Part shown: piece after piece, positions 33,667 through 42,742 of the stretch
Position numbering within the stretch: the stretch's first letter is position 1
Layout: every line of letters starts with the position of its first letter
Source: Pseudodesulfovibrio sp. JC047
GTDB lineage: Bacteria > Desulfobacterota > Desulfovibrionia > Desulfovibrionales > Desulfovibrionaceae
Direction: 5' to 3'
DNA length: 64,000 nt
Assembly (NCBI RefSeq): GCF_010468615.1
Contig: NZ_WUEH01000010.1
Location: forward strand, 1-64,000
Program-made: the position numbers and the translations under genes
Notes under the pieces: generated by a model
The model's database searches: none
Seen by the model: only the letters and a program-made list of their open reading frames with translations
What the model was told of the DNA's origin: nothing

Positions 33667-33703
33667 AAGTCTATATTTTTATTTTTTTGGAGTTTAATAC
33701 GTA

Positions 33704-33967
33704 ATGGCTAAGAACATTTATGTGGGCAATCTGCCCTGGAGTTCCACGGAAGAGGATGTACGCGCAGCATTTGAAGCATACGGTGAAGTAATTTCCGTAA
33801 AACTCATCAATGACCGCGAGACAGGCCGCCCCAGAGGTTTCGGTTTCGTGGAAATGGAAGATCACGGCGCGCTCGAAGCAATTGAGAACCTGGACGGCAC
33901 CGATTTTGGTGGTCGCAATCTCAAAGTCAATGAAGCCCGCCCCCGCCCCGAACGTCCCCGCTGGTAA
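33704..33967 (+). CDS. RRM-domain RNA-binding protein
   Basis: 87 residues made of a single RNA-recognition motif plus a short basic tail (ARPRPERPRW). RNP2 is NIYVGNLPW (residues 4-12), and RNP1 is RGFGFVEME (about 45-53). Such small RRM proteins are typical of cyanobacteria and delta-proteobacteria and are often cold-induced. TTTGGAG precedes the ATG. Its neighbours infA and a DEAD-box helicase fit a cold or translation role. Confidence 0.93.
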   Translation: MAKNIYVGNLPWSSTEEDVRAAFEAYGEVISVKLINDRETGRPRGFGFVEMEDHGALEAIENLDGTDFGGRNLKVNEARPRPERPRW

Positions 33968-33999
33968 ACGTTGACACTCACGTCGATTTACGACACAAC

Positions 34000-34034
34000 A
34001 AGCCCGCCCTGTCCAAAAAAGGGCGGGCTTTTCC
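34000..34034 (+). terminator. Intrinsic terminator after RRM gene
   Basis: AAGCCCGCCC (34000-34009) pairs with GGGCGGGCTT (34021-34030), followed by TT and C. It lies between the RRM gene and infA. Confidence 0.85.
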
Positions 34035-34063
34035 CGTCTCCAACAAACAAGAGGAAGCACTCG

Positions 34064-34282
34064 ATGGCAAAAGAAGAAGGAATCGTCGTTCAAGGCACAG
34101 TTGAAGAAGCCTTGCCCAACGCCATGTTCCGCGTCGAACTTGAAAACGGTCACACGGTCCTGGCACATATCTCTGGTAAAATGCGTAAATTCCGCATCCG
34201 TGTCATGCCCGGCGATACCGTCACCGTGGAACTTTCCCCATACGATCTCACCCGAGGTAGAATCACCTTCCGTCCCCGGTAG
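34064..34282 (+). CDS. infA: Translation initiation factor IF-1
   Basis: 72 residues, the exact family length, from ATG 34064 with AGAGGAAG upstream. It is an S1/OB-fold: [40 protein letters not shown], then [19 protein letters not shown]. It binds the ribosomal A site during initiation. It lies between an RNA-binding protein and an RNA helicase, all plus strand. Confidence 0.97.
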   Translation: MAKEEGIVVQGTVEEALPNAMFRVELENGHTVLAHISGKMRKFRIRVMPGDTVTVELSPYDLTRGRITFRPR

Positions 34283-34298
34283 TCATTTCGGCGGTTGG

Positions 34299-34353
34299 GG
34301 AAAGAGGAGAGAAGAAGAACTCGCAGAACGGGTTCCATATTCTCCTCTCCCCC
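34299..34353 (+). repeat. Long inverted repeat in the 5' region of the DEAD-box gene
   Basis: GGGGAAAGAGGAGA (about 34299-34312) is nearly complementary to TCTCCTCTCCCCCC (about 34340-34353). It may end the infA message or be part of a long leader of the helicase gene, as in cold-shock mRNAs. Confidence 0.45.
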
Positions 34354-34483
34354 CAAGCCATTCATCTTTTCCCGCCTTCCTCAAGCCTATCTGAATGCGC
34401 ATACGCGCGTCTGTGCGTTTGCGGATATCTGTGCTAACGTCCCATTAGCGGATTTCATCGTATATTTTTTAAAAGGAATTTTT

Positions 34484-36166
34484 ATGTCCAGTTTCAAGGA
34501 ACTCGGGTTGTCGGCCGCGACGCTGACCGCTCTGGAGTCCAAGGGGTTTTCGGACCCCACCCCAATTCAGGCACTGACCATCCCCAAACTTCTCAACGGC
34601 TCCGTCGATATTGTCGGCCAGGCCCAGACAGGAACAGGCAAGACCGCGGCCTTTGGCCTGCCGGTCATTGAAGCGGCTGAAGAAAAAGTGCGCCACGTCC
34701 AATCGCTCATTCTGGCCCCCACTCGCGAACTGGCTATCCAGGTCGCCGAGGAAATCAACTCGCTCAAGGGCCGCAAACGAATTCGCATTCTCCCCGTATA
34801 CGGTGGACAGGCCATTCACATGCAGCTCAAGGCGTTGCGACAAGGCGTTGACGTAGTTGTCGGCACACCAGGCCGTATCATGGACCATCTCAAACGTGGC
34901 TCGTTGCAGATCGACAATCTCGATTTCTTCATCCTTGATGAAGCGGATGAGATGTGCAACATGGGTTTTGTCGATGATGTTCGTGAGATTCTGGCCTCGG
35001 CCAACGACGACCGACGCACCCTGCTTTTCTCGGCAACCATGCCCCGCGAGGTCATGCGTATTGCCAAGGAATTCATGGGCGATTTCGAAGTCGTTTCGGT
35101 CAAACCGGAAAAAAGCGACATTCCGCTCACCCGTCAGATTTTTCATGAAATGGCTGATTCAGACCGATTTGAAGCCCTGTGCCGGGTCATTGATGCCCAG
35201 CCGGACTTCTATGGTCTGGTCTTCACCCGAACCCGCGCCGACGCGGACCGGGTCGCTGCACGACTCACCCAACGTGGATATCCTTCCGAACCGATCCACG
35301 GCGATCTGTCACAGGGACAACGCGAAAAGATTCTGGCAAGTTTCCGCAAAAAGAGAGCGACCATTCTGGTGGCCACCGATGTGGCAGCTCGCGGCATCGA
35401 TGTGCCGGACCTGACGCATGTGGTCAACTTTGCCTTGCCGCAGGACCCGCAGACCTTTGTTCACAGAACAGGCCGCACAGGCCGCGCCGGAAAACAGGGC
35501 GTTGCCATCACCTTGATAGCGCCCAATGAATTCCGCCGCCTCATGTACATTTCCAAAACATCCGGCATTGAAATCAAGAAAGAAAAACTGCCGCGTATTG
35601 AAGATGTCATCTACTCCAAGAAAAGCCGGGTGGTCGAAGAACTGAAGACCATCATGGAATCTGCTGGCCACAGCAATTACCTGGCCATGGCCAAAGAACT
35701 TCTGGAAGAACACGAACCGACTGAAGTCGTGGCAGCCCTGCTCAAAAATAGCTTCGGCAATGAGCTGGATGCTTCAAGCTATCGTGAAATCGACATCACC
35801 CGTCACAGTGCCAACGCGCAATCTGGCGGACATGGCCGCACCGATCTGGTCTGCGCCCTTGGACGTGCCCATGGCATGTCTCCCAAGGAATTCGTCGATT
35901 TCGTTTCCCAGGCAGCTCATATCAAACCCTGGTCTATTCAACATGTCCGGGTCCAAGGCAACAAGACCACGTTCACCGTCCCCGCCCACGAATCGGAAAA
36001 GGTCATGAACAAGGTCAACAGCCGCGACGGCAAACCGCTTATTTCCATTGGTGAATATAAGAAAAAGCCCTCGTATCGCCGCGACTTTCACAAAAAGGGT
36101 GGCCAACGCCCAGGCAAACGGCCTTACATGAACCGGGGCAAGAAAAGGGACTCTTCGTCCTCATAG
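34484..36166 (+). CDS. deaD: DEAD-box ATP-dependent RNA helicase (CsdA/DeaD type)
   Basis: 560 residues from ATG 34484, after AAAAGGA. Motifs in order: Q motif FSDPTPIQALTIP, AQTGTGKT (I), APTRELAIQV, TPGRIMDHL, LDEADEM (II), SATMP (III), ARGIDVP, and HRTGRTGRAG (VI). Residues 470-545 form a DbpA/CsdA RNA-binding domain (LVCALGRAHGMSPKEFVDFV), followed by a basic tail. It unwinds RNA in ribosome assembly or the cold response. The long upstream leader (34283-34483) fits regulation at the RNA level. Confidence 0.95.
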   Translation: MSSFKELGLSAATLTALESKGFSDPTPIQALTIPKLLNGSVDIVGQAQTGTGKTAAFGLPVIEAAEEKVRHVQSLILAPTRELAIQVAEEINSLKGRKRIRILPVYGGQAIHMQLKALRQGVDVVVGTPGRIMDHLKRGSLQIDNLDFFILDEADEMCNMGFVDDVREILASANDDRRTLLFSATMPREVMRIAKEFMGDFEVVSVKPEKSDIPLTRQIFHEMADSDRFEALCRVIDAQPDFYGLVFTRTRADADRVAARLTQRGYPSEPIHGDLSQGQREKILASFRKKRATILVATDVAARGIDVPDLTHVVNFALPQDPQTFVHRTGRTGRAGKQGVAITLIAPNEFRRLMYISKTSGIEIKKEKLPRIEDVIYSKKSRVVEELKTIMESAGHSNYLAMAKELLEEHEPTEVVAALLKNSFGNELDASSYREIDITRHSANAQSGGHGRTDLVCALGRAHGMSPKEFVDFVSQAAHIKPWSIQHVRVQGNKTTFTVPAHESEKVMNKVNSRDGKPLISIGEYKKKPSYRRDFHKKGGQRPGKRPYMNRGKKRDSSSS

Positions 36167-36213
36167 TCCAAATCATGGACTCGCCCGGATTCATCCAACA
36201 CAAATCCACAATT

Positions 36214-36249
36214 AAAGCCGACGAATGCATCAGCATTCGCCGGCTTTTG
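36214..36249 (+). terminator. Intrinsic terminator after deaD
   Basis: AAAGCCG with CGAATGC pairs with GCATTCG and CGGCTTT around ATCA (one A/C mismatch), ending TTTT. Confidence 0.88.
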
Positions 36250-36359
36250 TCTATTCTCAGCCTCAATTTGCGTCCATTGCCTTCCGACTCTGACCGAATA
36301 AACTCTTTCTGATTGCCGACCTTGATTTCTTTTTGCTAAAGTTTGCCGGTGAGGCAGTA

Positions 36360-39287
36360 ATGAAAAACGATTATGACACTCCCAAAGAAGAACTCATCGC
36401 GGAACTCGACAGGCTCCGTGCCCTTCTTGCGACTTCGGAAGACGACAAATATCGCAAGATTGTCGAGGGACTTCCTCAATTCATCTTTGAACTCGATACG
36501 ACCGGTACTCTACGATATGCCAACGAGTATGCCCTCAGCAGCTACGGGTATTCACGAGAAGACATCAAAAACGGGCTGCACCTTTCCGATATTATCCATC
36601 CCGATTCATACGCACATGCTCGTGAATCAATTCAGGCCATCCTTGCCGGAGAACCAGTCATGGGCAGGGAATACAGTGCCCTGCGCAAAGACCGCACCAG
36701 CTTTCCGGTCAAAGTGTACTCCCAACCGATCATCGAAAACGGGCAACAGACGGGTATACGGGGCATTGTCGTCAACATCTCGGACATCAAACAGGTGGAA
36801 AAGGCCCTTTCCAAAAGCAAAAACTACTACCGTACCCTATTTGAAAATACCGGTACGGCCATGACAATCGTCACGGCTGACAGTGTCATCCTCACCTGCA
36901 ATTCTCAATATGAACGACTTTCCGGCTACTCTTGCAAAGAGGTTGAAGGGAAAATGTATTGGTGGGATTTTGTCCCCCCCGAAGAATTGGACCGCATGAA
37001 GGCCTACCATGCCACCCGGACTCTCTCGACCAATGGGGCACCCGACAACTACGAATTCACATTTTTGACTCGCACGGGAACCCACAAACGAGTCCACGTT
37101 TTTGTCGGTGTCATTGCCGACACCGAAGACCGGGTCTGTTCATTGATCGACGTCACGGAACGGGACCAGGCCCTGCACGCTCTCCGGGCAAGTGATGAAC
37201 GATATGAACTGATGGTCCGAGGTGCCAATGACGGCCTATGGGATTGGGATCTGCATTCAGGTGCCGTCTATTATTCACCACGATACAAGGAGATTCTCGG
37301 CTATACCGACGCCACTTTCCCCAATCATGTCGATTCATGGCACAACAAGGTTCACCCGGATGACCTTGAACGTTGTATCAAGGCCAACCGCCGATGTGCC
37401 GAAGGCAAGCAGGATCAATTTCAAGTGGAATTTCGCATGTTCCACAAGGATGGCTCCATCCGATGGATACTCGGACGCGGAGGCAACACCAAGGATGAAA
37501 CCGGCACCCCCTATCGCATTTCCGGCACCCATACGGACATCACAAAACGCAAGCAGGCCGAACACGCCCTCCGAAAAAGCGAAGAACAATACCGAGCCAT
37601 TTTCGAAAACGCCACGGACGGCATCTATCAATGTACGCCCGGTGGGCGGTTCCTCACCATGAATACCGCATTGGCCCACTGTCTTGGCTATGAAAGTCCT
37701 GAGCACACCATGGAAACAATCACTGATATTCGTGAACAGCTCTGGGTCAACCCCGAAGATCGAGATGTTTTCCTTGAGGAGCTGGCTCAAAAAGGCACAC
37801 TCCAAAACTACGAACACCATATCAAACGCAAAGACGGGTCCAGGATATGGATATCCGAAAACGCCCGCGCCATCTATGACGATGCAGGCCAGCTCGAATA
37901 TTATGAAGGTTTTCTCCAAGATATCACGACCAGAAAATTCAATGAGAGCACCACCAAGGCCCTGTATGCCATCTCGGCCGCCATCACCATGACACATGAT
38001 CTCTCGGAATTATACCGAGCCATTCATGCCATTATCAAAGGAGTTGTCCACACCCAAAATTTCTTCATCGCCGAAGTCAACAAGAAACTCGATAGAATGC
38101 AATTCGTCTATTTCAGAGATGAAAAGGACGACTACTTCGATATCACCGGCATCAGCGATTCGACCATGAACAGCCTGTCCATTCATGTCTACCGGACAGG
38201 CGCACCCCTCCGATTTTCCGCAGCCCGGCCCAAAGACGTGGCCCTGGCCCAGGATGTTGGCATCATCGGGACAACGCCGGCAGCATGGCTCGGCGTCCCG
38301 CTCAAACTCAACGGTGAAATCATGGGCGTCATGGCAGTTCAGGACTATGCCAATCCGCTGCAATATGGAGAAATAGATGTCTCCTTCATGACCGCAGTTT
38401 CCGAACAGGTGGCCATGGCCATCGAACGAAAGGCCAACGAAGAATCCCTGACCCGGCTGAACGAAAAGCTGGAGTCAAAAGTCGATCAACGGACTGCGGA
38501 ACTCAAAAAACAAACCGCAGAACTTGAAAACGCCAATAAACGACTTCGCAAACTGGATGAAATCAAATCGACCCTGGTCTCCTCCGTCTCCCATGAGCTA
38601 CGCACCCCCCTCACGTCCATCCGAGGATTTGCCAAACTCTGCGCCAAAGACTTTGCCCGTTATTTTCATCCATTGACAGAGAACATGCTCCTCAAGGATA
38701 AAGGATGTCGTATCCAAAACAACCTCGCCATCATCGACACCGAGGGAGAGCGGCTCACCCGGCTCATCAACGATTTTCTGGACATCAACCGGATCGAATC
38801 AGGCAAGGCAGCGTGGCATGACACCACCCTTGATCCATGCGCTGTCATCACCAAAGCCACGACCACCGCTTTTGGCAGTTTTGCCGCCAAGTCCGGGGTT
38901 CAGCTCATTTCAGACATTCCCGCATCGGCCCGTCCCATCCATGCTGATCCTGATAAAATACATCAGATCCTTATCAACCTGCTCAACAACGCGTACAAAT
39001 TTACCACCCGAGGCAGCGTGACCGTCTCGTTTCAGGAAAGAGGCGGAAGCACCATCTTCTCTGTCAAGGATACCGGCCCGGGAATCCACCAGGAAGAACT
39101 CCCTCACCTGTTTGAGAAATTTCACAAGGCCCCCTTGGGAGACACACTCCACGTTTCAGACACAGGAACCGGCCTGGGGCTGGCCATCTGCAAAGAAATC
39201 GTGGAACATTATGGCGGGTCCATCTGGGTGGAATCATCGATTGGCACAGGCAGTATCTTTTCCTTTTCCATCCCGTGTGTTCCATAA
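36360..39287 (+). CDS. Cytoplasmic multi-PAS/GAF sensor histidine kinase
   Basis: 975 residues from ATG 36360, after GGTGAGG. No membrane segment. Four PAS domains span about residues 35-535; the third opens GANDGLWDWDLHSGAVYYSP, and each ends with a DIT-type PAC motif. A GAF domain follows (540-700), then a coiled coil (LTRLNEKLESKVDQRTAELK). HisKA has its phospho-His in SSVSHELRTPLTSIRGF. The ATPase has the N box QILINLLNNAYKFT, the G1 box VKDTGPGI and the G2 box GTGLGLAICKEIVEHYGG. No receiver domain or regulator is adjacent, so it is an orphan kinase. The signal is unknown; a redox or small-molecule ligand in a PAS domain is possible. Confidence 0.93.
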   Translation: MKNDYDTPKEELIAELDRLRALLATSEDDKYRKIVEGLPQFIFELDTTGTLRYANEYALSSYGYSREDIKNGLHLSDIIHPDSYAHARESIQAILAGEPVMGREYSALRKDRTSFPVKVYSQPIIENGQQTGIRGIVVNISDIKQVEKALSKSKNYYRTLFENTGTAMTIVTADSVILTCNSQYERLSGYSCKEVEGKMYWWDFVPPEELDRMKAYHATRTLSTNGAPDNYEFTFLTRTGTHKRVHVFVGVIADTEDRVCSLIDVTERDQALHALRASDERYELMVRGANDGLWDWDLHSGAVYYSPRYKEILGYTDATFPNHVDSWHNKVHPDDLERCIKANRRCAEGKQDQFQVEFRMFHKDGSIRWILGRGGNTKDETGTPYRISGTHTDITKRKQAEHALRKSEEQYRAIFENATDGIYQCTPGGRFLTMNTALAHCLGYESPEHTMETITDIREQLWVNPEDRDVFLEELAQKGTLQNYEHHIKRKDGSRIWISENARAIYDDAGQLEYYEGFLQDITTRKFNESTTKALYAISAAITMTHDLSELYRAIHAIIKGVVHTQNFFIAEVNKKLDRMQFVYFRDEKDDYFDITGISDSTMNSLSIHVYRTGAPLRFSAARPKDVALAQDVGIIGTTPAAWLGVPLKLNGEIMGVMAVQDYANPLQYGEIDVSFMTAVSEQVAMAIERKANEESLTRLNEKLESKVDQRTAELKKQTAELENANKRLRKLDEIKSTLVSSVSHELRTPLTSIRGFAKLCAKDFARYFHPLTENMLLKDKGCRIQNNLAIIDTEGERLTRLINDFLDINRIESGKAAWHDTTLDPCAVITKATTTAFGSFAAKSGVQLISDIPASARPIHADPDKIHQILINLLNNAYKFTTRGSVTVSFQERGGSTIFSVKDTGPGIHQEELPHLFEKFHKAPLGDTLHVSDTGTGLGLAICKEIVEHYGGSIWVESSIGTGSIFSFSIPCVP

Positions 39288-39321
39288 CATACCGGTAAAA
39301 CAACGGCGCAGGGCACACGGT

Positions 39322-39614
39322 TCATACGCCAGCCCCATACCGTCCCAGCATGGAAAGACGAACCGTCACGGTGGTCCCTTCGTCCTCAGTGGAACGCATG
39401 GAGATACAATGATGTTCCATCTCCAATCGAAGCCAACAACACCGCCAGTGTATACCTCATACAACGCATGAACACGGCGAAACGCCATGGCAAAGATGCC
39501 CGCAGCCAAAAATATCCAGGCCAGACTCCGCCCCGTGTCAATGATCAGCCGAAGGGCCATGATTCCGGCAGCGAATTGAAACACCATAGATATGAAAATG
39601 ACAACAAGGCTCAT
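39322..39614 (-). pseudogene. Remnant of a deleted membrane histidine kinase
   Basis: The minus-strand frame from ATG 39614 encodes two hydrophobic helices (VVIFISMVFQFAAGIMALRL and SLAWIFLAAGIFAMAFRRVH), the style of N-terminal anchor seen on kinases. It then runs out of register and stops at 39366. A shifted frame, open from about 39456 to the TGA at 39322-39324, reads ISMRSTEDEGTTVTVRLS. This matches the final strand of a histidine-kinase ATPase domain (the xGEGTTFTVRLP block). The simplest reading is an internal deletion that joined the membrane anchor to the last residues of the catalytic domain out of frame. GGAG precedes the ATG. Confidence 0.55.
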
Positions 39615-39766
39615 TCCCTGCTCCACACAATGCTTGCGACAAACAAAAGATAGCGTTTAAAATACGCACAAAGAGGCTTCATGCCATCAATAATCGCGGA
39701 GGGATATTCGATCGACAATCAGACATTTCGTAAAGACCATTTTCCACCTGAATATATGAGGAAATG

Positions 39767-39795
39767 TTGACGACCCGGTATGGATGCCCTATAAA
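39767..39795 (+). promoter_or_regulatory. Sigma-70-type promoter ahead of the chemoreceptor
   Basis: TTGACG (39767-39772), 17 bp, TATAAA (39790-39795). The start would be near 39802, leaving a leader of about 280 bases to the chemoreceptor ATG. The rest of 39627-40079 has only very short ORFs. Confidence 0.6.
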
Positions 39796-39887
39796 TTCAG
39801 TCCGTTCATGAAAATTGAATTCGGAAAATAGGTTCACCATGACGTCTCTCATGATTTTTCGAGCAGACTCACCTTCAAAAGGACTTC

Positions 39888-40016
39888 ATGAAAATGACTG
39901 AATATCGACACTCCCGTTATCGATTCCCGGTCGCTTCACAAATAACTGGCAGGGATTCGGGGTTGTTCAGGTGGCCACCATCGCTTCTCATCGCATCCGG
40001 CGAACGCCTATTTTAG
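39888..40016 (+). other. Possible 42-residue small ORF in the chemoreceptor leader
   Basis: The ATG at 39888 has AAAAGGA at good spacing and opens 42 codons to the TAG at 40014-40016. The peptide begins MKMTEYRHSRYRFPVAS and has no recognisable motif. It lies inside the transcript predicted from 39802, so it may be a leader ORF or chance. Confidence 0.3.
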
Positions 40017-40079
40017 ACCACCTCGCCCAGTCGTCCCCTGTTGCACCCCATTCACCGTACAACACCTCACGAGTCTCTC

Positions 40080-41759
40080 ATGAAAAAAAACGCACTTCGG
40101 TTGGCCATTGCCTTTGCCGTCTACATTCTTGGCGTGTGCCTCATCTCAGGGTTTGAATACGTTTCCACCAAGAACCAAATTCTGACATCGACAAATGAAC
40201 AGCTAAAAAACGCCGCGCATGTCGTTCCCGCGATTCTCGGAAAAACATATCATGTCGGCATAGCCAAAAAACGACCGACCAACGCAACATATACCACGGC
40301 ACTCATCAATCTGAACGATGCCATCAAAAATACGAAAATCGCCAACCTGTATTCCATGATATACCGGGATGGTCAGGTGCTTTTCACCAGTGCCAACGCA
40401 TCACGGGACGCCATTGCATCGCAGACCTATATCCAATGCATGACCCCGTATGACGAAGCCACAAATACATTGAAAAAGGCATTCAATACCTCAAAACCGA
40501 CCTTTGACGACTTTGAAGATGCCACAGGCCACTTCCATTCCATCCTGGTCCCCTTTACGGCACCGGACGGCACTCGATACATTGTCGGAGCCGACATCCG
40601 AATGGATGCCATCAACGCCATGCTCTTTTCCCACCTGCTCAGCACAATCGGCAAGGGGGCCGGACTGCTTGTCCTGCTCATTCCCATCCTCTGGGCATCA
40701 TGGCGGAACGCGAAGGACGAAAAGGCCTTCCTCCATGCTGAAATTGATAAAGGCACCGAAGAAATCAACGCCCTGAATGAGAACCTGATTGAACAGATCA
40801 AAACCGCCCAAGCTCATGAGAAGCAGGCCCAAAAAGCCAAAGAAATAGCTATCGAAGCCAGGACACACGCGATACAGGCTGGCGACGACGCCAAACACGA
40901 AGCCGCAATCACACTGGAAGAATCCTCACACCGCCTTTCCATTGCAAGTGAGCAACTCGCCGCTCAAGTCCAGCAGGTGGCCAACGGAGCTGAAACACAA
41001 AAACTTCGGGCGATTGAGACCGGCGCAGCGATTGAAGAAATGAACGCGACCGTGCTTGAAGTCGCCTCCAATGCTGCCAACGCCGCTGAAAAGACAGAGA
41101 ATGCCAGACAGGTGGCAGAATCCGGCCTGACCGTCGTTGAAGAGGTTATCTCGGCCATCGAAACAGTCTCGAACAAGACCGAAACCATGCGAGAAAGCCT
41201 GCATTCGTTGGGTGACAGAGCACTAGGTATCGGCGAAATCATCAATGTCATCAATGACATCGCTGACCAAACCAACCTACTGGCACTCAACGCCGCTATT
41301 GAGGCAGCCCGTGCAGGAGAGGCCGGAAGAGGATTCTCGGTCGTTGCAGACGAAGTGAGAAAACTGGCGGAAAAGACCATGTCAGCCACCAAGGAAGTGG
41401 AAAGCACCATCGGCTCGATTCAAAAATTGACTGAAAGCAATATTGACCACATGAACGAAACCAATGAAGTCGTCAACAAGACCACTGGGCTTGCTGAAAA
41501 AGCGGGACAAGAACTTCAGGATATCGTCAGTCTGGTCAATGACAGTTCCGACCGGGTCCGGTCGATCGCCACGGCAAGTGAAGAACAATCTGCGGCCAGC
41601 GAACAAATCAATCAAGCAGCTACTGAAATAAACACCATCTGCTCCGAAACGGCAGAAGGAATGGGACAGGCCACGGAAGCCATCATGGATCTGGCCTCGC
41701 AGTCAGTCCAACTCAAAACATTGATCAATTCTCTCAAAAACGATCAGAAAGACATCTAG
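40080..41759 (+). CDS. Methyl-accepting chemotaxis protein
   Basis: 559 residues from ATG 40080. One membrane helix is at 7-25, a periplasmic Cache-type sensor covers about 26-195, and a second helix is near 200-220 ([17 protein letters not shown]). A coiled-coil signalling domain follows. The highly conserved hairpin tip is [20 protein letters not shown] with [25 protein letters not shown] domain is not obvious: the region after helix 2 is a long Ala/Lys/Glu coiled coil. No C-terminal CheR pentapeptide is seen. No clear ribosome site precedes the ATG, despite the good promoter at 39767. The ligand is unknown. Confidence 0.92.
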   Translation: MKKNALRLAIAFAVYILGVCLISGFEYVSTKNQILTSTNEQLKNAAHVVPAILGKTYHVGIAKKRPTNATYTTALINLNDAIKNTKIANLYSMIYRDGQVLFTSANASRDAIASQTYIQCMTPYDEATNTLKKAFNTSKPTFDDFEDATGHFHSILVPFTAPDGTRYIVGADIRMDAINAMLFSHLLSTIGKGAGLLVLLIPILWASWRNAKDEKAFLHAEIDKGTEEINALNENLIEQIKTAQAHEKQAQKAKEIAIEARTHAIQAGDDAKHEAAITLEESSHRLSIASEQLAAQVQQVANGAETQKLRAIETGAAIEEMNATVLEVASNAANAAEKTENARQVAESGLTVVEEVISAIETVSNKTETMRESLHSLGDRALGIGEIINVINDIADQTNLLALNAAIEAARAGEAGRGFSVVADEVRKLAEKTMSATKEVESTIGSIQKLTESNIDHMNETNEVVNKTTGLAEKAGQELQDIVSLVNDSSDRVRSIATASEEQSAASEQINQAATEINTICSETAEGMGQATEAIMDLASQSVQLKTLINSLKNDQKDI

Positions 41760-41765
41760 AAATAT

Positions 41766-41797
41766 ATCCTCACGTCGGAAAAGCCCGGCGTGAGGAT
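41766..41797. terminator. Hairpin between convergent chemoreceptor and deaminase genes
   Basis: ATCCTCACG (41766-41774) pairs with CGTGAGGAT (41789-41797). The flanking T-run is poor on both sides, so terminator strength is uncertain. Confidence 0.55.
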
Positions 41798-41808
41798 CTC
41801 GTTTACCC

Positions 41809-42411
41809 TTATTTTCCCTGTCGCGCGTTATACACCGTTTTTTGTAAGGCGGTGAATTCCCGATAGGCGGCGATGGCTTCATTTTTCAAAACATTGTCGG
41901 TCAACGAAATTCCACGCCGTTCCAACTCCGTCCGCCACTGCTCACTGACAGGCCCTTCATCAAATCCGGTAATATCTTCCAATTCTGGACCGGACCCCGC
42001 AATGACAAGGGAACGCACCCCGGACCAAAGGACCGCACCCAAACACATGGCACACGGTCGCCAGTTCACCACCAACTCATGGGCGGGCACCCCTTCGGCT
42101 CCGAGATCGTAGGTCCCGAGCATCTTCTGCGCCAGAGACAGGGCCATGATTTCGGCATGGGCCGACGAACAATTGAACGGCATGACCCGGTTCACTCCGA
42201 TAACGACCAACCGCCCGGAATCGCGTTCAAAAACACCGGCGGCAAACGGCCCACCCGTGTTGCGTAAAAAGTTTTGCCGAGAAAACTCAATCACGGCTGC
42301 CATACGCGCTTCCGGCGTGGGCAAATGAGATGGGAGCGCACCCAGCGCATCCGCAGCCCATTCAGGCATATCAAGAGAAAATGAAAGGTCGGAAAAGGTC
42401 GAATTTTTCAT
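41809..42411 (-). CDS. Nucleoside/cytosine deaminase family protein (guanine deaminase-like)
   Basis: 200 residues from ATG 42411, with GGAG eight bases upstream; the longer reading has no support. The zinc site is AHAEIMALSLAQ (catalytic Glu) and RPCAMCLGAVLWSGV (PCxxC). FLRNTGGPFAAGVFERDSGR is the substrate loop of the GuaD/TadA superfamily. At 200 residues it is longer than TadA (about 150-170) and lacks the tRNA-binding tail, so a base or nucleoside substrate is more likely than tRNA. It stands alone, divergent from the acetyltransferase gene. Confidence 0.85.
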   Translation of the reverse strand: MKNSTFSDLSFSLDMPEWAADALGALPSHLPTPEARMAAVIEFSRQNFLRNTGGPFAAGVFERDSGRLVVIGVNRVMPFNCSSAHAEIMALSLAQKMLGTYDLGAEGVPAHELVVNWRPCAMCLGAVLWSGVRSLVIAGSGPELEDITGFDEGPVSEQWRTELERRGISLTDNVLKNEAIAAYREFTALQKTVYNARQGK

Positions 42412-42597
42412 GCAATAACTCCACAATGATTTGGTTGGCGAAGCTCTATCGTCATGCCGAACAGAAGGCAAGCCCAGTACAACCGACAGACCGGAATCCA
42501 CTTTGGTCCATGAAAATTGACACCGCTTATGCCACGGCATACATTCAATGCATGCGAAAGACACGGTATCATACAATCCTTCCTTTTCATGCAGTGA

Positions 42598-42716
42598 GAC
42601 GCGTTCCGCGTCGGATCAAGACTGCGGTCTGACCGTTTCTCCTCCTCCCCCACTTGTCAATCGTTCACACCATATGAACGAGCACCCCATTTTGGACCGA
42701 ACAAATTCGGTCTTTT
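42598..42716 (+). promoter_or_regulatory. Hairpins in the leader of the acetyltransferase gene
   Basis: GACGCG/CGCGTC (42598-42612) and GACCGAA/TTCGGTC (42695-42712, loop CAAA) are followed, in the latter case, by TTTT (42713-42716). The second lies only 27 bases before the acetyltransferase ATG and could act as an attenuator. The rest of 42412-42742 shows no gene; CGTTCA/TGAACG near 42662 is a further small dyad. Confidence 0.4.
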
Positions 42717-42742
42717 CGCTGATCACCCACAGGAGAAGAACA

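Noticed and set aside
41809-42411. Assignment as the tRNA adenosine deaminase TadA
   Set aside because: The zinc motifs fit the superfamily, but the length and the region after the PCxxC motif fit guanine/nucleoside deaminases better; left as a family-level call.
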